Notes: generated by a model not told the origin, from the letters alone. DNA of 64,000 bases from Bacteroidota bacterium (GCA_023399595.1 JAEWOR010000060.1:1-64000); one strand, 5' to 3'; positions 1-9,311 are shown, numbered from the stretch's first letter. Made by a program: numbers and translations.

Positions 1-311
1 AATTTTATTGTAACTTGCTTTCAGGTTGTTCATATTATTTAACTAACTGGTAATTAATTAAATATACAAAATATTCTATTTTGGAACAACCTTTTTATAT
101 TACTCTTACAAATGCACTACGGGTATATTGAAATTTGTTTTTATTAGCTTCAAAAGTAAAATTTAAAACGGTGAATTAGGGATTCAATCAATTTGTTTGA
201 AAAGTGATGAATGCTTTCTAAAATTAATATGACCTAGGAAGTTTATTAATTCTTATAAATCAAAAATTATTTATATTTGAATTATGGAAATATTTCCTTT
301 AAAAAAAATGA
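1..311. other. Intergenic, no gene seen
   Basis: This AT-rich stretch has no open frame that looks coding and no recognisable RNA. The only signal I can support is the -7 box at 272-279 that serves the TPR gene. The left neighbour lies outside the window. Confidence 0.6.
272..279 (+). promoter_or_regulatory. -7 promoter box for the TPR gene
   Basis: TATATTTG fits the Bacteroidetes -7 consensus TAnnTTTG exactly and lies 32 nt before the start codon at 312. No clear -33 TTTG is visible at the expected distance. Confidence 0.5.
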
Positions 312-1607
312 ATGAAAAAACCTTTAACCTTCTTTTCTTTATTTATTTCTTTGTCTTTTTTTTCGCAGCAAAAAACTGTAGATGAGTTAATTACAGCAGG
401 TAATGCTTATTATGAAAATGAAAATTTTAATCAATCTGCAAAAAGCTATGAAGATGCTTTACTGATTGAACCTAAGAACTCCAAATTACTTAATTCTGCC
501 GGAACTGCATATTTTCGAATGAAAAATTTCAATAAAGCAAGAGAAAAATTTCGTTTAGCTGCTTTGTATTGCCCGGCTTCAGATCAATCTTCTTTATCTT
601 TGTATTATTCCAACCTTTCTGCGAGTTATACTTATTTAGACAACGATGCAAAAGCTTACGAGTATGCGATGAAAGCGTATCGAATCAACGATTCCACGGA
701 ATTGAATGTATGGAATGCTGCATCAAATTCTCAAAATTTCGGTAAATGCGATGAAGCGATCGCTATCATGGATAAAGCGAAAATTAAAAAACATTATGTT
801 TATTATTCTCTTTACTCAAGATGCTACGTCAAGAAAGGTGAATATGAAAAAGGCGTCCAAAATTTTCTGAAATTTTTTGAGAATTACGACCCCAAAAATA
901 AACCTGTTAATTTTGATATTCATGATGAGAGAACTTTGTTTTTGGATAATTTGGTAATGTATTTCGGAACCCAAATTTCCGAAGGAAAAACTATAAAATA
1001 CAAAGATGAAGCTCTGCAATTTATTTCAGCTTTGTCTGAAACTGAAGATCGGGAAGAAATTTTCAAATATTTTTTCAGAAACAGATATAAGGAAGATTGG
1101 TTTCAAAGTGAAGCATTTAATGCATTGCGAAGAGAAATTTTTGGAGTTCTAAAATCGCCCACTTTAACCGAAGAAATTTTGAACAATAATTTCTTCAATA
1201 ATTACAGCAAAGTTGTTGAACAAACAACGAAGCGCTTGAAAGAAAATTTAACTGCAGAAGAATATAAAGAAATACATTATTTAAAATATATTGCGTCTTT
1301 GCATTTGTATTTTGAGCATGCACATGCCAACAAAAAAATTGATGATGCGAAACTTCAGAATATTGTTCAGTTATTCAAAGGGATTTATCCTGCAGGAAAA
1401 ATATACTCGGATCAAGAATTAGACAAAGAATTGCCTCTAATCCAAGCGTTACAGGATACGCTACAAATCGTGAAACAATATTGCAAAACTAATAATGATC
1501 TACCGATTTTTAAGGATACTTTAAAAGCAATATTTAAAGATTTTCCTAATCTAAGAGCAAGAGAGGAACTTTTGATGCTCGTAGAAGCCAAACAATTCGA
1601 AAAATAA
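312..1607 (+). CDS. Secreted TPR-repeat protein
   Basis: The 431-aa protein starts with a signal peptide (MKKPLTFFSLFISLSFFSQQ). About three tetratricopeptide-like repeats follow, at roughly residues 24-57, 58-90 and 94-126, with the usual spacing of small and aromatic residues (AGNAYY, AGTAYF, SASYTY). The remaining 300 residues are helical, charged and of unknown fold. TPR proteins act as protein-interaction scaffolds; the partner is not indicated. Two more envelope genes follow in the same direction with short gaps of 22 and 14 nt, so the three probably form one transcript. An ATG four bases upstream is out of frame. Confidence 0.7.
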   Translation: MKKPLTFFSLFISLSFFSQQKTVDELITAGNAYYENENFNQSAKSYEDALLIEPKNSKLLNSAGTAYFRMKNFNKAREKFRLAALYCPASDQSSLSLYYSNLSASYTYLDNDAKAYEYAMKAYRINDSTELNVWNAASNSQNFGKCDEAIAIMDKAKIKKHYVYYSLYSRCYVKKGEYEKGVQNFLKFFENYDPKNKPVNFDIHDERTLFLDNLVMYFGTQISEGKTIKYKDEALQFISALSETEDREEIFKYFFRNRYKEDWFQSEAFNALRREIFGVLKSPTLTEEILNNNFFNNYSKVVEQTTKRLKENLTAEEYKEIHYLKYIASLHLYFEHAHANKKIDDAKLQNIVQLFKGIYPAGKIYSDQELDKELPLIQALQDTLQIVKQYCKTNNDLPIFKDTLKAIFKDFPNLRAREELLMLVEAKQFEK

Positions 1608-1629
1608 ATCATAAAAAATAAAAAAACAC

Positions 1630-2562
1630 ATGGAAAGTAACAATCCACAAAATCATGAAGATGAAAACATTCAGATTTCTAAGAAGAATTTATACATTGG
1701 TTTAGGAGTTTTGGCCGCTTTGCTTTTGGCGGGCTATTTCATTTTCTTCTCCAAAAAAGAGAAAAAGCCAGAAACCATCACAACAACTAAAAATGATTCT
1801 ATTGGAAAATCTGCGGCTGTAGATTCCACCAAAATTTTGAAAGATTCTGCAAACGTTCATAACGGATATGGAGAAGAAGGCTCTCCTTATAGTGATTACC
1901 GTGTGATTGCAAAATCTATTGAGTTTTCTAATGGTAGTTTGACTTATGGTGACAAAGTATTTGTGGATGATGTAAAATCTACTGGAAGAACAAAAATAAT
2001 TTATCTTCAAAATCCAATAACCAACAAAAATACTCCTGCTTATACTATTGATGATGGCTTGGTTATTAGCGATTATCAATTTGAAGAGTTTAAAACTTAT
2101 TTTTCGTTGTCTCCTTTTTCTAGTTTGCCTCCTGCTGTAAAAAAACTTTTGTTAGAAGGTAATTACAGTGAAGGTAATCAATATAAAATTACTCAAAATG
2201 CAGATCGTGCGAAATCATGTTTTGCTCAAGGAGATTTTGATGGCGATGGTATTATGGATACAGCAGTAATTATGGATAACAATGAAAAACAAATTAGCCG
2301 ATTGGTGATTGTTTGTACTAATGCTGCAACGAAACAACCTTATGTAGCTTATGCAGAAAATTATTCGGATAAAATGAAAATAAGAGGATATAAAAAAGGA
2401 GCTTCTGTATATATGAATTCTTCTGATTTTGTAAAATCACCTAAAGATGGAATTATCCTTACAAGTGAAGATATAGTACTTGCTATTATTTATAATTCTC
2501 AGCTACAAAAATTCAAAACTTATGTTCAAGAACGATATGCTAGTTATGATACTGCTGAATAA
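1630..2562 (+). CDS. Membrane-anchored protein of unknown function
   Basis: This 310-aa protein has a short cytoplasmic N-terminus, one transmembrane helix at about residues 21-40 (GLGVLAALLLAGYFIFF) and a long periplasmic part. Around residue 200 it carries FDGDGIMD, a Ca-binding-loop-like or VCBS-like motif followed by a beta-rich segment. I do not recognise the family. It sits between the TPR protein and a lipoprotein in an apparent operon, so an envelope role is an inference from context only. Confidence 0.6.
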   Translation: MESNNPQNHEDENIQISKKNLYIGLGVLAALLLAGYFIFFSKKEKKPETITTTKNDSIGKSAAVDSTKILKDSANVHNGYGEEGSPYSDYRVIAKSIEFSNGSLTYGDKVFVDDVKSTGRTKIIYLQNPITNKNTPAYTIDDGLVISDYQFEEFKTYFSLSPFSSLPPAVKKLLLEGNYSEGNQYKITQNADRAKSCFAQGDFDGDGIMDTAVIMDNNEKQISRLVIVCTNAATKQPYVAYAENYSDKMKIRGYKKGASVYMNSSDFVKSPKDGIILTSEDIVLAIIYNSQLQKFKTYVQERYASYDTAE

Positions 2563-2576
2563 ATAATAGAGAAATA

Positions 2577-3674
2577 ATGAATTATAAATCTTTGTTGAAA
2601 ATCTTATTAATGAATATCACTTTAGTTGTATTGCAATCTTGTGATTTCATAAGTACTATAAAACTTGAACCATTGCCAGAAAAATTCAATGCTTATCAAT
2701 CTTTTGAAAAAGGTACTGTGAAATCCGCTTCACTTACTATGAGCAAGCTATTTGAAAGTAATATAAAAGATTACGATTTAGAGCATTTCATGACGCTGAA
2801 AAATCATGTAATCTTTAAAGTACCAACTGAAAAAACTGTTAATTTCTACGATGTCAATCAGGACGGAAATATTGTTGATTCTTTAAAATTACCCTTTGAA
2901 TATCACCAATCTGAAATTAAATTGCTGAATCATTTAATCATCAATAAAGATGCGAAAATATATTATACATGGGGAATTGATGGAGATAAGACACCGAAAG
3001 ATATGATTCTGCAAAATGAAGATTTAAGTTGGGACGAAATAACGCAAAGAAAACATTTTAACGAAATTTTAGATCATTCTGAGTATTACAATTTCGATTA
3101 TGTAATTTTACCAATTGAAAGTCAAGTTTCTGATAACACAAGTGGACCACCAATAATTGAAGGGCCTAAACTTCAGCATTTTATTAATTACATTAAAAAT
3201 CAGCAATATTTCAGGTTTTACTATACCATTAAAAACGACCGTGAAAAGAAGTTTTTAATGACAGATAATGATCTTTTTAAAAAATTAGGTACTAGAAATG
3301 CTGAACTGGAGCCAATTCCTGCAAGAAATATTAAGCATCAGTTTTTTCACCGCACTTCAGAAAAAATATATGAAAAAATAAACAGAATCGGCGGCGGTTC
3401 ACCGGCAACCAAAACAATGTTATGGCAAGGAAATCTTTACAGCAACATTGCATACCAAAAAGATACTTTAAAAGTATATCAAGATCTCTATTTGGAAGAT
3501 TTTCCTAAAACAACTTTGCCAATAGAGATGGGACAAAGACATGCCGAGAGTTTTTACAACAAAAATTTTAAGTTTCAGGAGCCTTATCAATTTTTTTCGG
3601 ATCCGAAGCTCAATTTTGCTTTGTTTACTAACGATTCTAAAAAAGTTTACATCATTAAACCCATTCAAAAATAA
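2577..3674 (+). CDS. Putative lipoprotein, unknown function
   Basis: This 365-aa protein has an N-terminal hydrophobic stretch ending in a lipobox (VVLQSCDF, Cys at about residue 22), which predicts a lipid-anchored envelope protein. The rest has no motif I recognise. It follows the preceding gene by 14 nt and is the last gene of the three-gene run. A strong hairpin terminator lies about 80 nt downstream, shared with era from the other side. Confidence 0.6.
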   Translation: MNYKSLLKILLMNITLVVLQSCDFISTIKLEPLPEKFNAYQSFEKGTVKSASLTMSKLFESNIKDYDLEHFMTLKNHVIFKVPTEKTVNFYDVNQDGNIVDSLKLPFEYHQSEIKLLNHLIINKDAKIYYTWGIDGDKTPKDMILQNEDLSWDEITQRKHFNEILDHSEYYNFDYVILPIESQVSDNTSGPPIIEGPKLQHFINYIKNQQYFRFYYTIKNDREKKFLMTDNDLFKKLGTRNAELEPIPARNIKHQFFHRTSEKIYEKINRIGGGSPATKTMLWQGNLYSNIAYQKDTLKVYQDLYLEDFPKTTLPIEMGQRHAESFYNKNFKFQEPYQFFSDPKLNFALFTNDSKKVYIIKPIQK

Positions 3675-3753
3675 TAAATTATAATAGAAACCAATAAGAT
3701 GTAAATTTTTGAAATAGACTAATCATTAAATTTTATAAAAATGATTAATAAAT

Positions 3754-3791
3754 AAAAAAGCGTGTTAGAAAAATCCTAACACGCTTTTTTA
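3754..3791. terminator. Bidirectional terminator
   Basis: The arms AAAAAAGCGTGTTAG and CTAACACGCTTTTTT form a 15-bp perfect stem with an 8-nt loop. A- and T-runs on both sides make it work for the lipoprotein gene (+) and era (-), whose 3' ends face each other here. Confidence 0.9.
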
Positions 3792-3792
3792 T

Positions 3793-4671
3793 TTATCTGT
3801 AACCGAAGTTTTTTAAATCTCTATCGTTTTTACGCCAATCTTTTTTCACTTTTACAAAAAGATTCAAATGGATTTTTTTAGCAAAGAATTTTTCTAAATC
3901 CAAACGGGCTTCTGTTCCTACTTTTTTTATAGCTTCTCCTTTATGTCCAATAATAATCCCCTTTTGGGTATCTCTTTCCACATAAATAATAGAATCTATA
4001 AAAATAATTCCTTCTTTTTCTTTAAACATTTCCGTAACCACCTCTACAGAATAAGGAATCTCTTTTTCGTAATTCAAAAGAATTTTCTCTCTAATGGCTT
4101 CATTTACAAAAAAACGTTCCGGTTTGTCTGTGAATTGATCTTTATCGTAATAAGCAGGGTTTTCTGGTAGAAGAGATTTAAGTTTAGGCAAAATAATCTC
4201 TGTATTAAAAGCATTCAACGCGGAAATAGGTAAAATCTCAGCCTTTGGAATTCTGTGATGCCATTCTTCCACCATTTTCTCTAAACCTTCTTGAGTGGTT
4301 TGGTCTACTTTATTTAAAAGTAATAGAACAGGAACAGGAATTTTGTTGAGTTTATCAATTAAAAATTCTGAAGGTTCCGCTTTGTCGGTAACGTCTACAA
4401 TAAACAAAAAAACATCTGCATCTTGCAGGGAATCTTTTACAAACTCCATCATTTTTTCTTGAAGTCCGTATTTAGGGTCTAAAACTCCAGGTGTATCCGA
4501 AAAAACAATCTGTACGTCTTCTTCATTATAAATTCCGAAAATTCGGTGTCTTGTTGTTTGGGCTTTTTGGGTTACAATGGCTAATTTTTCACCCATTAAT
4601 TGATTGAGTAGGGTAGATTTCCCTGCGTTCGGTTTCCCGACAATATTTACAAATCCTGCTTTGTGCATCAT
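3793..4671 (-). CDS. era: GTPase Era
   Basis: Era is an essential GTPase that binds the 3' end of 16S rRNA during small-subunit maturation. The 292-aa length is usual. The G1 loop GKPNAGKST is at residues 12-20, G2 TTRHR follows, G3 is DTPG and G4 is NKVD. The C-terminal KH RNA-binding domain shows GIIIGHKGEAIKKVG. The reading frame begins MM; either Met could be the start. It is transcribed alone, with its -7 box at 4721-4728 and the shared terminator downstream. Confidence 0.97.
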   Translation of the reverse strand: MMHKAGFVNIVGKPNAGKSTLLNQLMGEKLAIVTQKAQTTRHRIFGIYNEEDVQIVFSDTPGVLDPKYGLQEKMMEFVKDSLQDADVFLFIVDVTDKAEPSEFLIDKLNKIPVPVLLLLNKVDQTTQEGLEKMVEEWHHRIPKAEILPISALNAFNTEIILPKLKSLLPENPAYYDKDQFTDKPERFFVNEAIREKILLNYEKEIPYSVEVVTEMFKEKEGIIFIDSIIYVERDTQKGIIIGHKGEAIKKVGTEARLDLEKFFAKKIHLNLFVKVKKDWRKNDRDLKNFGYR

Positions 4672-4720
4672 AAAATTCTGTTCATTACACCTCTATTTTC
4701 TGGATGTAATCATTATTCTG

Positions 4721-4728
4721 CAAAGATA
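4721..4728 (-). promoter_or_regulatory. -7 promoter box for era
   Basis: On the minus strand this reads TATCTTTG, an exact TAnnTTTG match, 49 nt before the era start. Confidence 0.6.
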
Positions 4729-4811
4729 GGAAAACTATTATTGAATAACAGTAAACTGTAAATGTTTGGAAATTGAAATTGAAATTTTGAAAAAATAAAA
4801 CATTTTTTTGT

Positions 4812-4819
4812 AAATTTTG
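4812..4819 (+). promoter_or_regulatory. Probable -7 box for the sigma factor gene
   Basis: AAATTTTG matches TAnnTTTG at seven of eight positions. A TTTG at 4786-4789 could be the -33 element, 22 nt upstream. The leader to the start at 4890 would be about 65 nt. Confidence 0.4.
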
Positions 4820-4889
4820 CAATAAGTGTAACCTTTTGGGTTTTCTCATCGTATATCTTATAGATAACTCTTTACGAGAGCAATAAATA

Positions 4890-5756
4890 ATGAGACAGTT
4901 AAAAATTACTAAGCAGGTTACCAATAGGGAAACGGCTTCACTAGACAAGTATTTACAAGAAATTGGTAAAGTAGAATTAATTACAGCTGACGAGGAAGTA
5001 GAATTGGCACAAAAGATTAGAGCTGGAGACAGAGTAGCTCTAGAAAAATTAATCAAAGCCAACCTTCGTTTCGTGGTTTCTGTATCTAAGCAATATCAAA
5101 ATCAAGGTTTATCTCTTCCAGATTTAATTAATGAAGGGAACCTTGGATTAATGAAAGCTGCAAAACGTTATGATGAGACCAGAGGTTTTAAGTTTATCTC
5201 TTATGCGGTATGGTGGATTCGTCAATCTATTTTGCAAGCTTTAGCGGAACAATCAAGAATTGTAAGACTTCCTTTAAATAAAATTGGATCTATTAACAAA
5301 ATCAATAAAGCTTATGCTCACTTAGAGCAAGAGAATGAAAGACCACCTTCACCAGAAGAATTGGCAGAAGTTCTTGACATGAGCGAAGAAGATATTAAAG
5401 AATCCATGAAAAACTCTGGAAGACACCTTTCAATGGATGCTCCGTTAGTAGAAGGTGAAGATTCTAACCTTTACGATGTATTGCGTTCAGGAGAATCTCC
5501 AAGTCCAGATAAAGATTTGATGCTAGAATCTCTACAGATTGAAATTGAAAGAGCATTACAAACCCTTACTCCTAGAGAAGCTGATTTGGTAAGATTGTAT
5601 TTCGGATTGAACGGAAAGCATCCAATGACTTTAGAGGAAATTGGTGAAACTTTCGATTTAACGAGAGAGCGTGTTAGACAAATTAAGGAAAAAGCAATTA
5701 AGCGCCTTAAACACAATACAAGAAGTAAGATTTTGAAATCTTATCTTGGTAAATAA
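4890..5756 (+). CDS. rpoD: Primary sigma factor (RpoD/SigA)
   Basis: The principal sigma factor directs RNA polymerase to housekeeping promoters. The 288-aa protein has region 1.2 (TASLDKYLQEIGKVELIT), region 2 with RFVVSVSKQYQNQGLSLPDLINEG and SYAVWWIRQSI, region 3, and region 4.2 with the helix-turn-helix around TLEEIGETFDLTRERVRQIK. It lacks region 1.1, as primary sigma factors of Bacteroidetes do, and is far shorter than E. coli RpoD. This sigma factor is expected to read the TAnnTTTG promoters seen throughout the window. It is monocistronic and followed at once by a hairpin terminator. Confidence 0.96.
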   Translation: MRQLKITKQVTNRETASLDKYLQEIGKVELITADEEVELAQKIRAGDRVALEKLIKANLRFVVSVSKQYQNQGLSLPDLINEGNLGLMKAAKRYDETRGFKFISYAVWWIRQSILQALAEQSRIVRLPLNKIGSINKINKAYAHLEQENERPPSPEELAEVLDMSEEDIKESMKNSGRHLSMDAPLVEGEDSNLYDVLRSGESPSPDKDLMLESLQIEIERALQTLTPREADLVRLYFGLNGKHPMTLEEIGETFDLTRERVRQIKEKAIKRLKHNTRSKILKSYLGK

Positions 5757-5758
5757 AA

Positions 5759-5788
5759 TAAAATCCTTCCAATTTGGAGGGATTTTTT
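5759..5788. terminator. Terminator between rpoD and sdaA
   Basis: AATCCTTCC and GGAGGGATT pair (one G-T) around a 5-nt loop, followed by a T-run on the plus strand and preceded by an A-rich run. It can serve the convergent genes on both sides. Confidence 0.8.
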
Positions 5789-5807
5789 ATTGAATTATAA
5801 TTTTAGA

Positions 5808-7229
5808 TTAACATTCAGGAACATTCACTGCAATAGCTAAGCCTCCTTCTGAAGTTTCTTTAAAACGGTCATTCATACTTTGTGCGGTTTCCCACATGGT
5901 TTGTATTACTTGGTCTAAGCTCACTTTCGCTTTTGAAGGATCGCTTTCTAGGGCAATATTGGCTGCGGTAATCGCTTTTATAGCACCCATTGTATTTCTT
6001 TCTATACAAGGAATTTGCACCAAACCTGCAATGGGGTCACAAGTCATTCCTAAATGATGTTCCATGGCAATTTCTGCGGCCATTAAAACCTGACCAGGAC
6101 TTCCTCCCATAATTTCTGTAAGTCCAGCTGCTGCCATAGCAGAGGAAACTCCAATTTCGGCTTGACAACCACCCATTGCAGCTGAAATAGTGGCATTCTT
6201 TTTAAACAAAGTCCCAATTTCACCAGCAACTAATAAAAATCTAATAATATCTTCATCCGAAGTAATATCTGTAAAAGCTTGAGAATACATTAAAACGGCA
6301 GGAATAACTCCACTTGCTCCATTCGTAGGCGCAGTAATAATTCTTCCAAAACTGGCATTTTCTTCATTTACCGCTAGCGCAAAACAAGCTACCCATTTAT
6401 TGATATTAACAAAGTTTTCTTCGGCATCTACTACCATTTGAAACCATTCGTTAAGGTTTTTATATTTTTTATCTTCGCCTAAAAGCTTCCTGTTGAGTCC
6501 CGCTGCACGTCTTGTTACATTCAATCCTCCTGGTAAAACCCCTTCTTTATTAACCCCTTTGTAGACACATTCTTTAATTTGATTCCAAATGTAAAGAGCT
6601 TCAGCTTTTGTTTCTTCCTGTGTTCTCCAACTTTCTTCATTCATTAAAATAAGATCTGAAATTCTTTTAAAATTAAATTTCTCACAATATTTTAAAATAT
6701 CAGAACCATGATGACAAGGGTATAGGGTACGAATACAATCTCTTTCGATAGAGTTTTTTTCTTGTGTAGCAATAAAACCACCACCAACAGAATAATAATC
6801 TTGGACAAGCTCTGAACCATCATTAAAAATAGCTTTGAAAATCATTCCATTTGGATGAAAATCAAGGCTTTTTTCTTTGTTGAGAATTAAATGATGCCCA
6901 TAAATAAAAGGGATATCTTTTTGTCCAGCAAAATTCAGTGTTTTTGATTCTTTTATTTGAGTTACTTTTTCATCAATTTTTGTGGTGTCAATTGTTTTAA
7001 AATCTTCACCGCTTAAACCTAACATTCCTGCGATATCAGTTCCATGTCCGATTCCTGTTTTAGCTAAAGAACCAAAAAATTCTAGGAAAACTTCCTTTAC
7101 CTCATCAATAGATTTTTCACGTTTAATTAAATTAATAAACGATGTTGCTGCATTCCAAGGTCCCATTGTATGCGAACTTGAAGGGCCAATTCCTACTTTT
7201 ATAATCTCAAAAACTGATATAGACTCCAT
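5808..7229 (-). CDS. sdaA: L-serine ammonia-lyase (Fe-S dependent)
   Basis: This enzyme deaminates L-serine to pyruvate and ammonia using a [4Fe-4S] cluster. The 473-aa single-chain form carries the N-terminal signature GIGPSSSHTMGPWNAA and the conserved Cys residues in GGCQAEIGVSSAMAAAG, MTCDPIAGLVQIPC and the C-terminal tail NVPEC. The terminal Cys is the one known in bacterial single-chain enzymes to reach into the active site. It is transcribed alone from a -7 box at 7253-7260. Confidence 0.95.
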   Translation of the reverse strand: MESISVFEIIKVGIGPSSSHTMGPWNAATSFINLIKREKSIDEVKEVFLEFFGSLAKTGIGHGTDIAGMLGLSGEDFKTIDTTKIDEKVTQIKESKTLNFAGQKDIPFIYGHHLILNKEKSLDFHPNGMIFKAIFNDGSELVQDYYSVGGGFIATQEKNSIERDCIRTLYPCHHGSDILKYCEKFNFKRISDLILMNEESWRTQEETKAEALYIWNQIKECVYKGVNKEGVLPGGLNVTRRAAGLNRKLLGEDKKYKNLNEWFQMVVDAEENFVNINKWVACFALAVNEENASFGRIITAPTNGASGVIPAVLMYSQAFTDITSDEDIIRFLLVAGEIGTLFKKNATISAAMGGCQAEIGVSSAMAAAGLTEIMGGSPGQVLMAAEIAMEHHLGMTCDPIAGLVQIPCIERNTMGAIKAITAANIALESDPSKAKVSLDQVIQTMWETAQSMNDRFKETSEGGLAIAVNVPEC

Positions 7230-7252
7230 ATTTCTCTAAAGCATTATTTAAA

Positions 7253-7260
7253 CAAAGATA
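7253..7260 (-). promoter_or_regulatory. -7 promoter box for sdaA
   Basis: The minus strand reads TATCTTTG, an exact consensus, 23 nt before the sdaA start codon. Confidence 0.6.
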
Positions 7261-7360
7261 TAGCTTTCAATAAACATTAAAAAGCATTATTCATTAATAA
7301 ATTATTAGGTTATTGAAGTTTTTTAGGAAGTATTTCTAATTCAGCAGATTTATATAAAAA

Positions 7361-8002
7361 TTAATTTAAAATTTTCTTGAGAAGTAGGGAAACTTCTTTG
7401 GCTTTTGTAGCAGGGAAGAGGTGAGTTCCTCCTTTAATAACGTAATCTGGATGAGAGTTTTTAATAGGGAAAACAATGTCCTTGTCGCCAAGAATTTGTA
7501 TAGTATTGGGATTTTCTTCAGAATTCCAATCGCATATTTTTTCTATTGACCATTTGAGATAGTAGGGATCTCGCATTCTAAAATATTGAAGTATTTTAGG
7601 GTTTTTGGGATCAATTTTTCTTCTTATTTTGCTGTATAACTGAATGGTAAAATCACTATAAAAGCTTGTTGGAAGCATTTTAGGAACCTTAGTTATACTT
7701 CCAGATTTTATAAAATTAGATTTTTCTTTACTAGATTTTATACTTCCTAAGATGATTACCTTCTGTGCTGGTTTTAGTTTGTGGATTTCTTGAACCAATA
7801 TTCCTCCAAAAGAGTAGCCTAAAAGGCAAAAATCTTCATTGGTGTTAATATTTTCTGCCATTCTGCTTACGTAGCTTGTAAAACTTTCCTGAGGAAGAGG
7901 AATCATCCAAGGGATAAATTCAACCTGGATGTTTTCTGGAAAGGTAAGTCGTTCCAAAACTTTAAAATCTGCTCCTAATCCGCTAATGACATATAGTTTC
8001 AT
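7361..8002 (-). CDS. Alpha/beta-hydrolase-fold protein
   Basis: This small alpha/beta hydrolase has 213 aa. The nucleophile elbow GYSFGG puts the catalytic Ser at residue 64, and GGTHLFP near residue 194 carries the likely catalytic His. The substrate cannot be told from sequence, and no signal peptide is seen, so it is probably cytoplasmic. The -7 box at 8007-8014 ends only four bases before the ATG, which predicts a leaderless mRNA and supports this start. Confidence 0.75.
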   Translation of the reverse strand: MKLYVISGLGADFKVLERLTFPENIQVEFIPWMIPLPQESFTSYVSRMAENINTNEDFCLLGYSFGGILVQEIHKLKPAQKVIILGSIKSSKEKSNFIKSGSITKVPKMLPTSFYSDFTIQLYSKIRRKIDPKNPKILQYFRMRDPYYLKWSIEKICDWNSEENPNTIQILGDKDIVFPIKNSHPDYVIKGGTHLFPATKAKEVSLLLKKILN

Positions 8003-8006
8003 ATTC

Positions 8007-8014
8007 CAAAAATA
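8007..8014 (-). promoter_or_regulatory. -7 box, leaderless hydrolase mRNA
   Basis: The minus strand reads TATTTTTG, an exact TAnnTTTG match, ending 4 nt before the ATG at 8002. It lies directly downstream of the terminator of the preceding YceI gene. Confidence 0.55.
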
Positions 8015-8017
8015 AAA

Positions 8018-8041
8018 AAAAGCAGATAAAAATCTGCTTTT
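8018..8041 (-). terminator. Terminator of the first YceI gene
   Basis: AAAAGCAGA and TCTGCTTTT form a 9-bp perfect stem with a 6-nt loop, followed by a T-run on the minus strand. It lies 25 nt past the stop at 8067. Confidence 0.8.
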
Positions 8042-8066
8042 ATAATGTTGTAAAACTTGTTAAATA

Positions 8067-8666
8067 TTATTTAGTAGCTACTTTAAACTGAATATCCATT
8101 TCGTCTTTAATAATATAATCTTTAATAGAAGACTTATAGAAAACGTTGAATATTTGTCTGTTTAAAGGGAATTTTGCTGACTGAATAGATACAGAAGTTC
8201 CTGTAATGTTTACTGTTGCAGGGAAAGAGATAGTTTTTCTAACTCCTTTTAAAGTTAAGTTACCATACACAGAAGAGTTGTACTCTGATCCATTGCTCAA
8301 AGGGACAATTTTAGTAAGGTGGAATTTCGCAACTGGATATTTTTTTACTTCAAAGAAAGTAGGTCCTTTTAGTTCGGTAGTAAGTTTTGTTTGATCACTA
8401 GAGTTCATATCACTAGTTATAACAAGGTTTCTCATGTCTATTATAAACTGACCATCTACAAATTTATCATCTTTAAATTTAAAAACGCCACTTTTTAATT
8501 TTAAAGTACCAGTATAGGTTGTAGGTTCGGCTTTAAAGACTTTGTATCCCCACCAATTAATTTCAGATGAAATTACTTTAGATAATTTTTCTCCTGGTTT
8601 TTTCTTTTGCGCAAACATAAAAGAAACGCTCATCATCATCACAAAAAATAATAGTATTCTTTTCAT
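8067..8666 (-). CDS. YceI-family periplasmic lipid-binding protein
   Basis: The 199-aa protein has a signal peptide (ending MFAQKKK) and the YceI lipocalin-like beta-barrel: SSEINWWGYKV at the start, FKDDKFVDGQFIIDMRNL, YPVAKFHLTKI, GNLTLKGVRKTISFPATV and KFPLNRQIFNVFYKSS. YceI proteins bind isoprenoid or other amphiphilic ligands in the periplasm; the ligand here is unknown. The adjacent upstream gene is a clear paralogue, so this is a tandem duplication. Each copy has its own terminator and is a single-gene unit. Confidence 0.88.
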   Translation of the reverse strand: MKRILLFFVMMMSVSFMFAQKKKPGEKLSKVISSEINWWGYKVFKAEPTTYTGTLKLKSGVFKFKDDKFVDGQFIIDMRNLVITSDMNSSDQTKLTTELKGPTFFEVKKYPVAKFHLTKIVPLSNGSEYNSSVYGNLTLKGVRKTISFPATVNITGTSVSIQSAKFPLNRQIFNVFYKSSIKDYIIKDEMDIQFKVATK

Positions 8667-8687
8667 TTTAAAATTTTATAATTGTAA

Positions 8688-8695
8688 CAAAAATA
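8688..8695 (-). promoter_or_regulatory. -7 promoter box for the first YceI gene
   Basis: The minus strand reads TATTTTTG, 21 nt before the start at 8666. It lies just after the terminator of the upstream paralogue, which indicates independent transcription. Confidence 0.55.
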
Positions 8696-8696
8696 G

Positions 8697-8723
8697 AAAA
8701 AAGTGTAGAATATCTACACTTTT
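8697..8723 (-). terminator. Terminator of the second YceI gene
   Basis: AAAAGTGTAGA and TCTACACTTTT make an 11-bp perfect stem with a 3-nt loop and a T-run on the minus strand, 22 nt past the stop at 8745. Confidence 0.85.
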
Positions 8724-8744
8724 CATAACAATTTTTTAAATTAT

Positions 8745-9311
8745 TTATTTTGCAGTCAGTTTTACTTGCATATCAACCTCGTCTTTAATAAAAACATCTT
8801 TCATAGAAGACTTGTAAGCGATATCAAATTTCTGTCTATCAAAAGAGAATTTATCAGACGCTAAAGTAACTACTCCTTTATTGGCTGTTAATCTTGCAGG
8901 GAAGGTAACAGGGTTTGTTTTTCCTTTTACAGTAAGGTCTCCCGTAATAAGTACGTTATAGTTTTTGTCTTTATTTTTTGTAGCTTTAGTAATTTTAAAA
9001 TTAGCTAATGGATGTTTATCAGTTTCGAAAAAATCTCCATTTTTTAGGTGATTGTTTAATTTCATTTGACTTTCACCAGACAAATCTGTCGCATTAATAG
9101 AATTCATGTCTAAAACAAAACTTCCACCAACAAGATTTGCACCTTTCATTATAAGATTTCCAGATTTAAGCATAATTTTTCCATCATGAGATGTAGATTC
9201 TGATTTAGAAACTTTATATCCCCACCAGTGAATATCTGAAGATGAAACTGTTTTTGTTTGTCCAAAAGCTAAACCGCTAGCTAAAATAGCTATTAATGCT
9301 AATTTTTTCAT
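8745..9311 (-). CDS. YceI-family periplasmic lipid-binding protein
   Basis: This 188-aa paralogue of the neighbouring YceI protein has a signal peptide (ending GLAFGQTK). It shares the family landmarks SSDIHWWGYKVSKSEST, GGSFVLDMNSI, HPLANFKITKA, GDLTVKGKTNPVTFPARL and KFSFDRQKFDIAYKSS. The IHWWGYKV/INWWGYKV opening and the SMKDVFIKDEVDMQ ending match the other copy closely. It probably carries an amphiphilic ligand in the periplasm. No good -7 box is seen upstream. Confidence 0.88.
   Translation of the reverse strand: MKKLALIAILASGLAFGQTKTVSSSDIHWWGYKVSKSESTSHDGKIMLKSGNLIMKGANLVGGSFVLDMNSINATDLSGESQMKLNNHLKNGDFFETDKHPLANFKITKATKNKDKNYNVLITGDLTVKGKTNPVTFPARLTANKGVVTLASDKFSFDRQKFDIAYKSSMKDVFIKDEVDMQVKLTAK

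Noticed and set aside
4685..5062. Minus-strand frame of 125 codons before and over rpoD
   Set aside because: It is antisense to the conserved start of the sigma factor gene, crosses its promoter, and has no family features.
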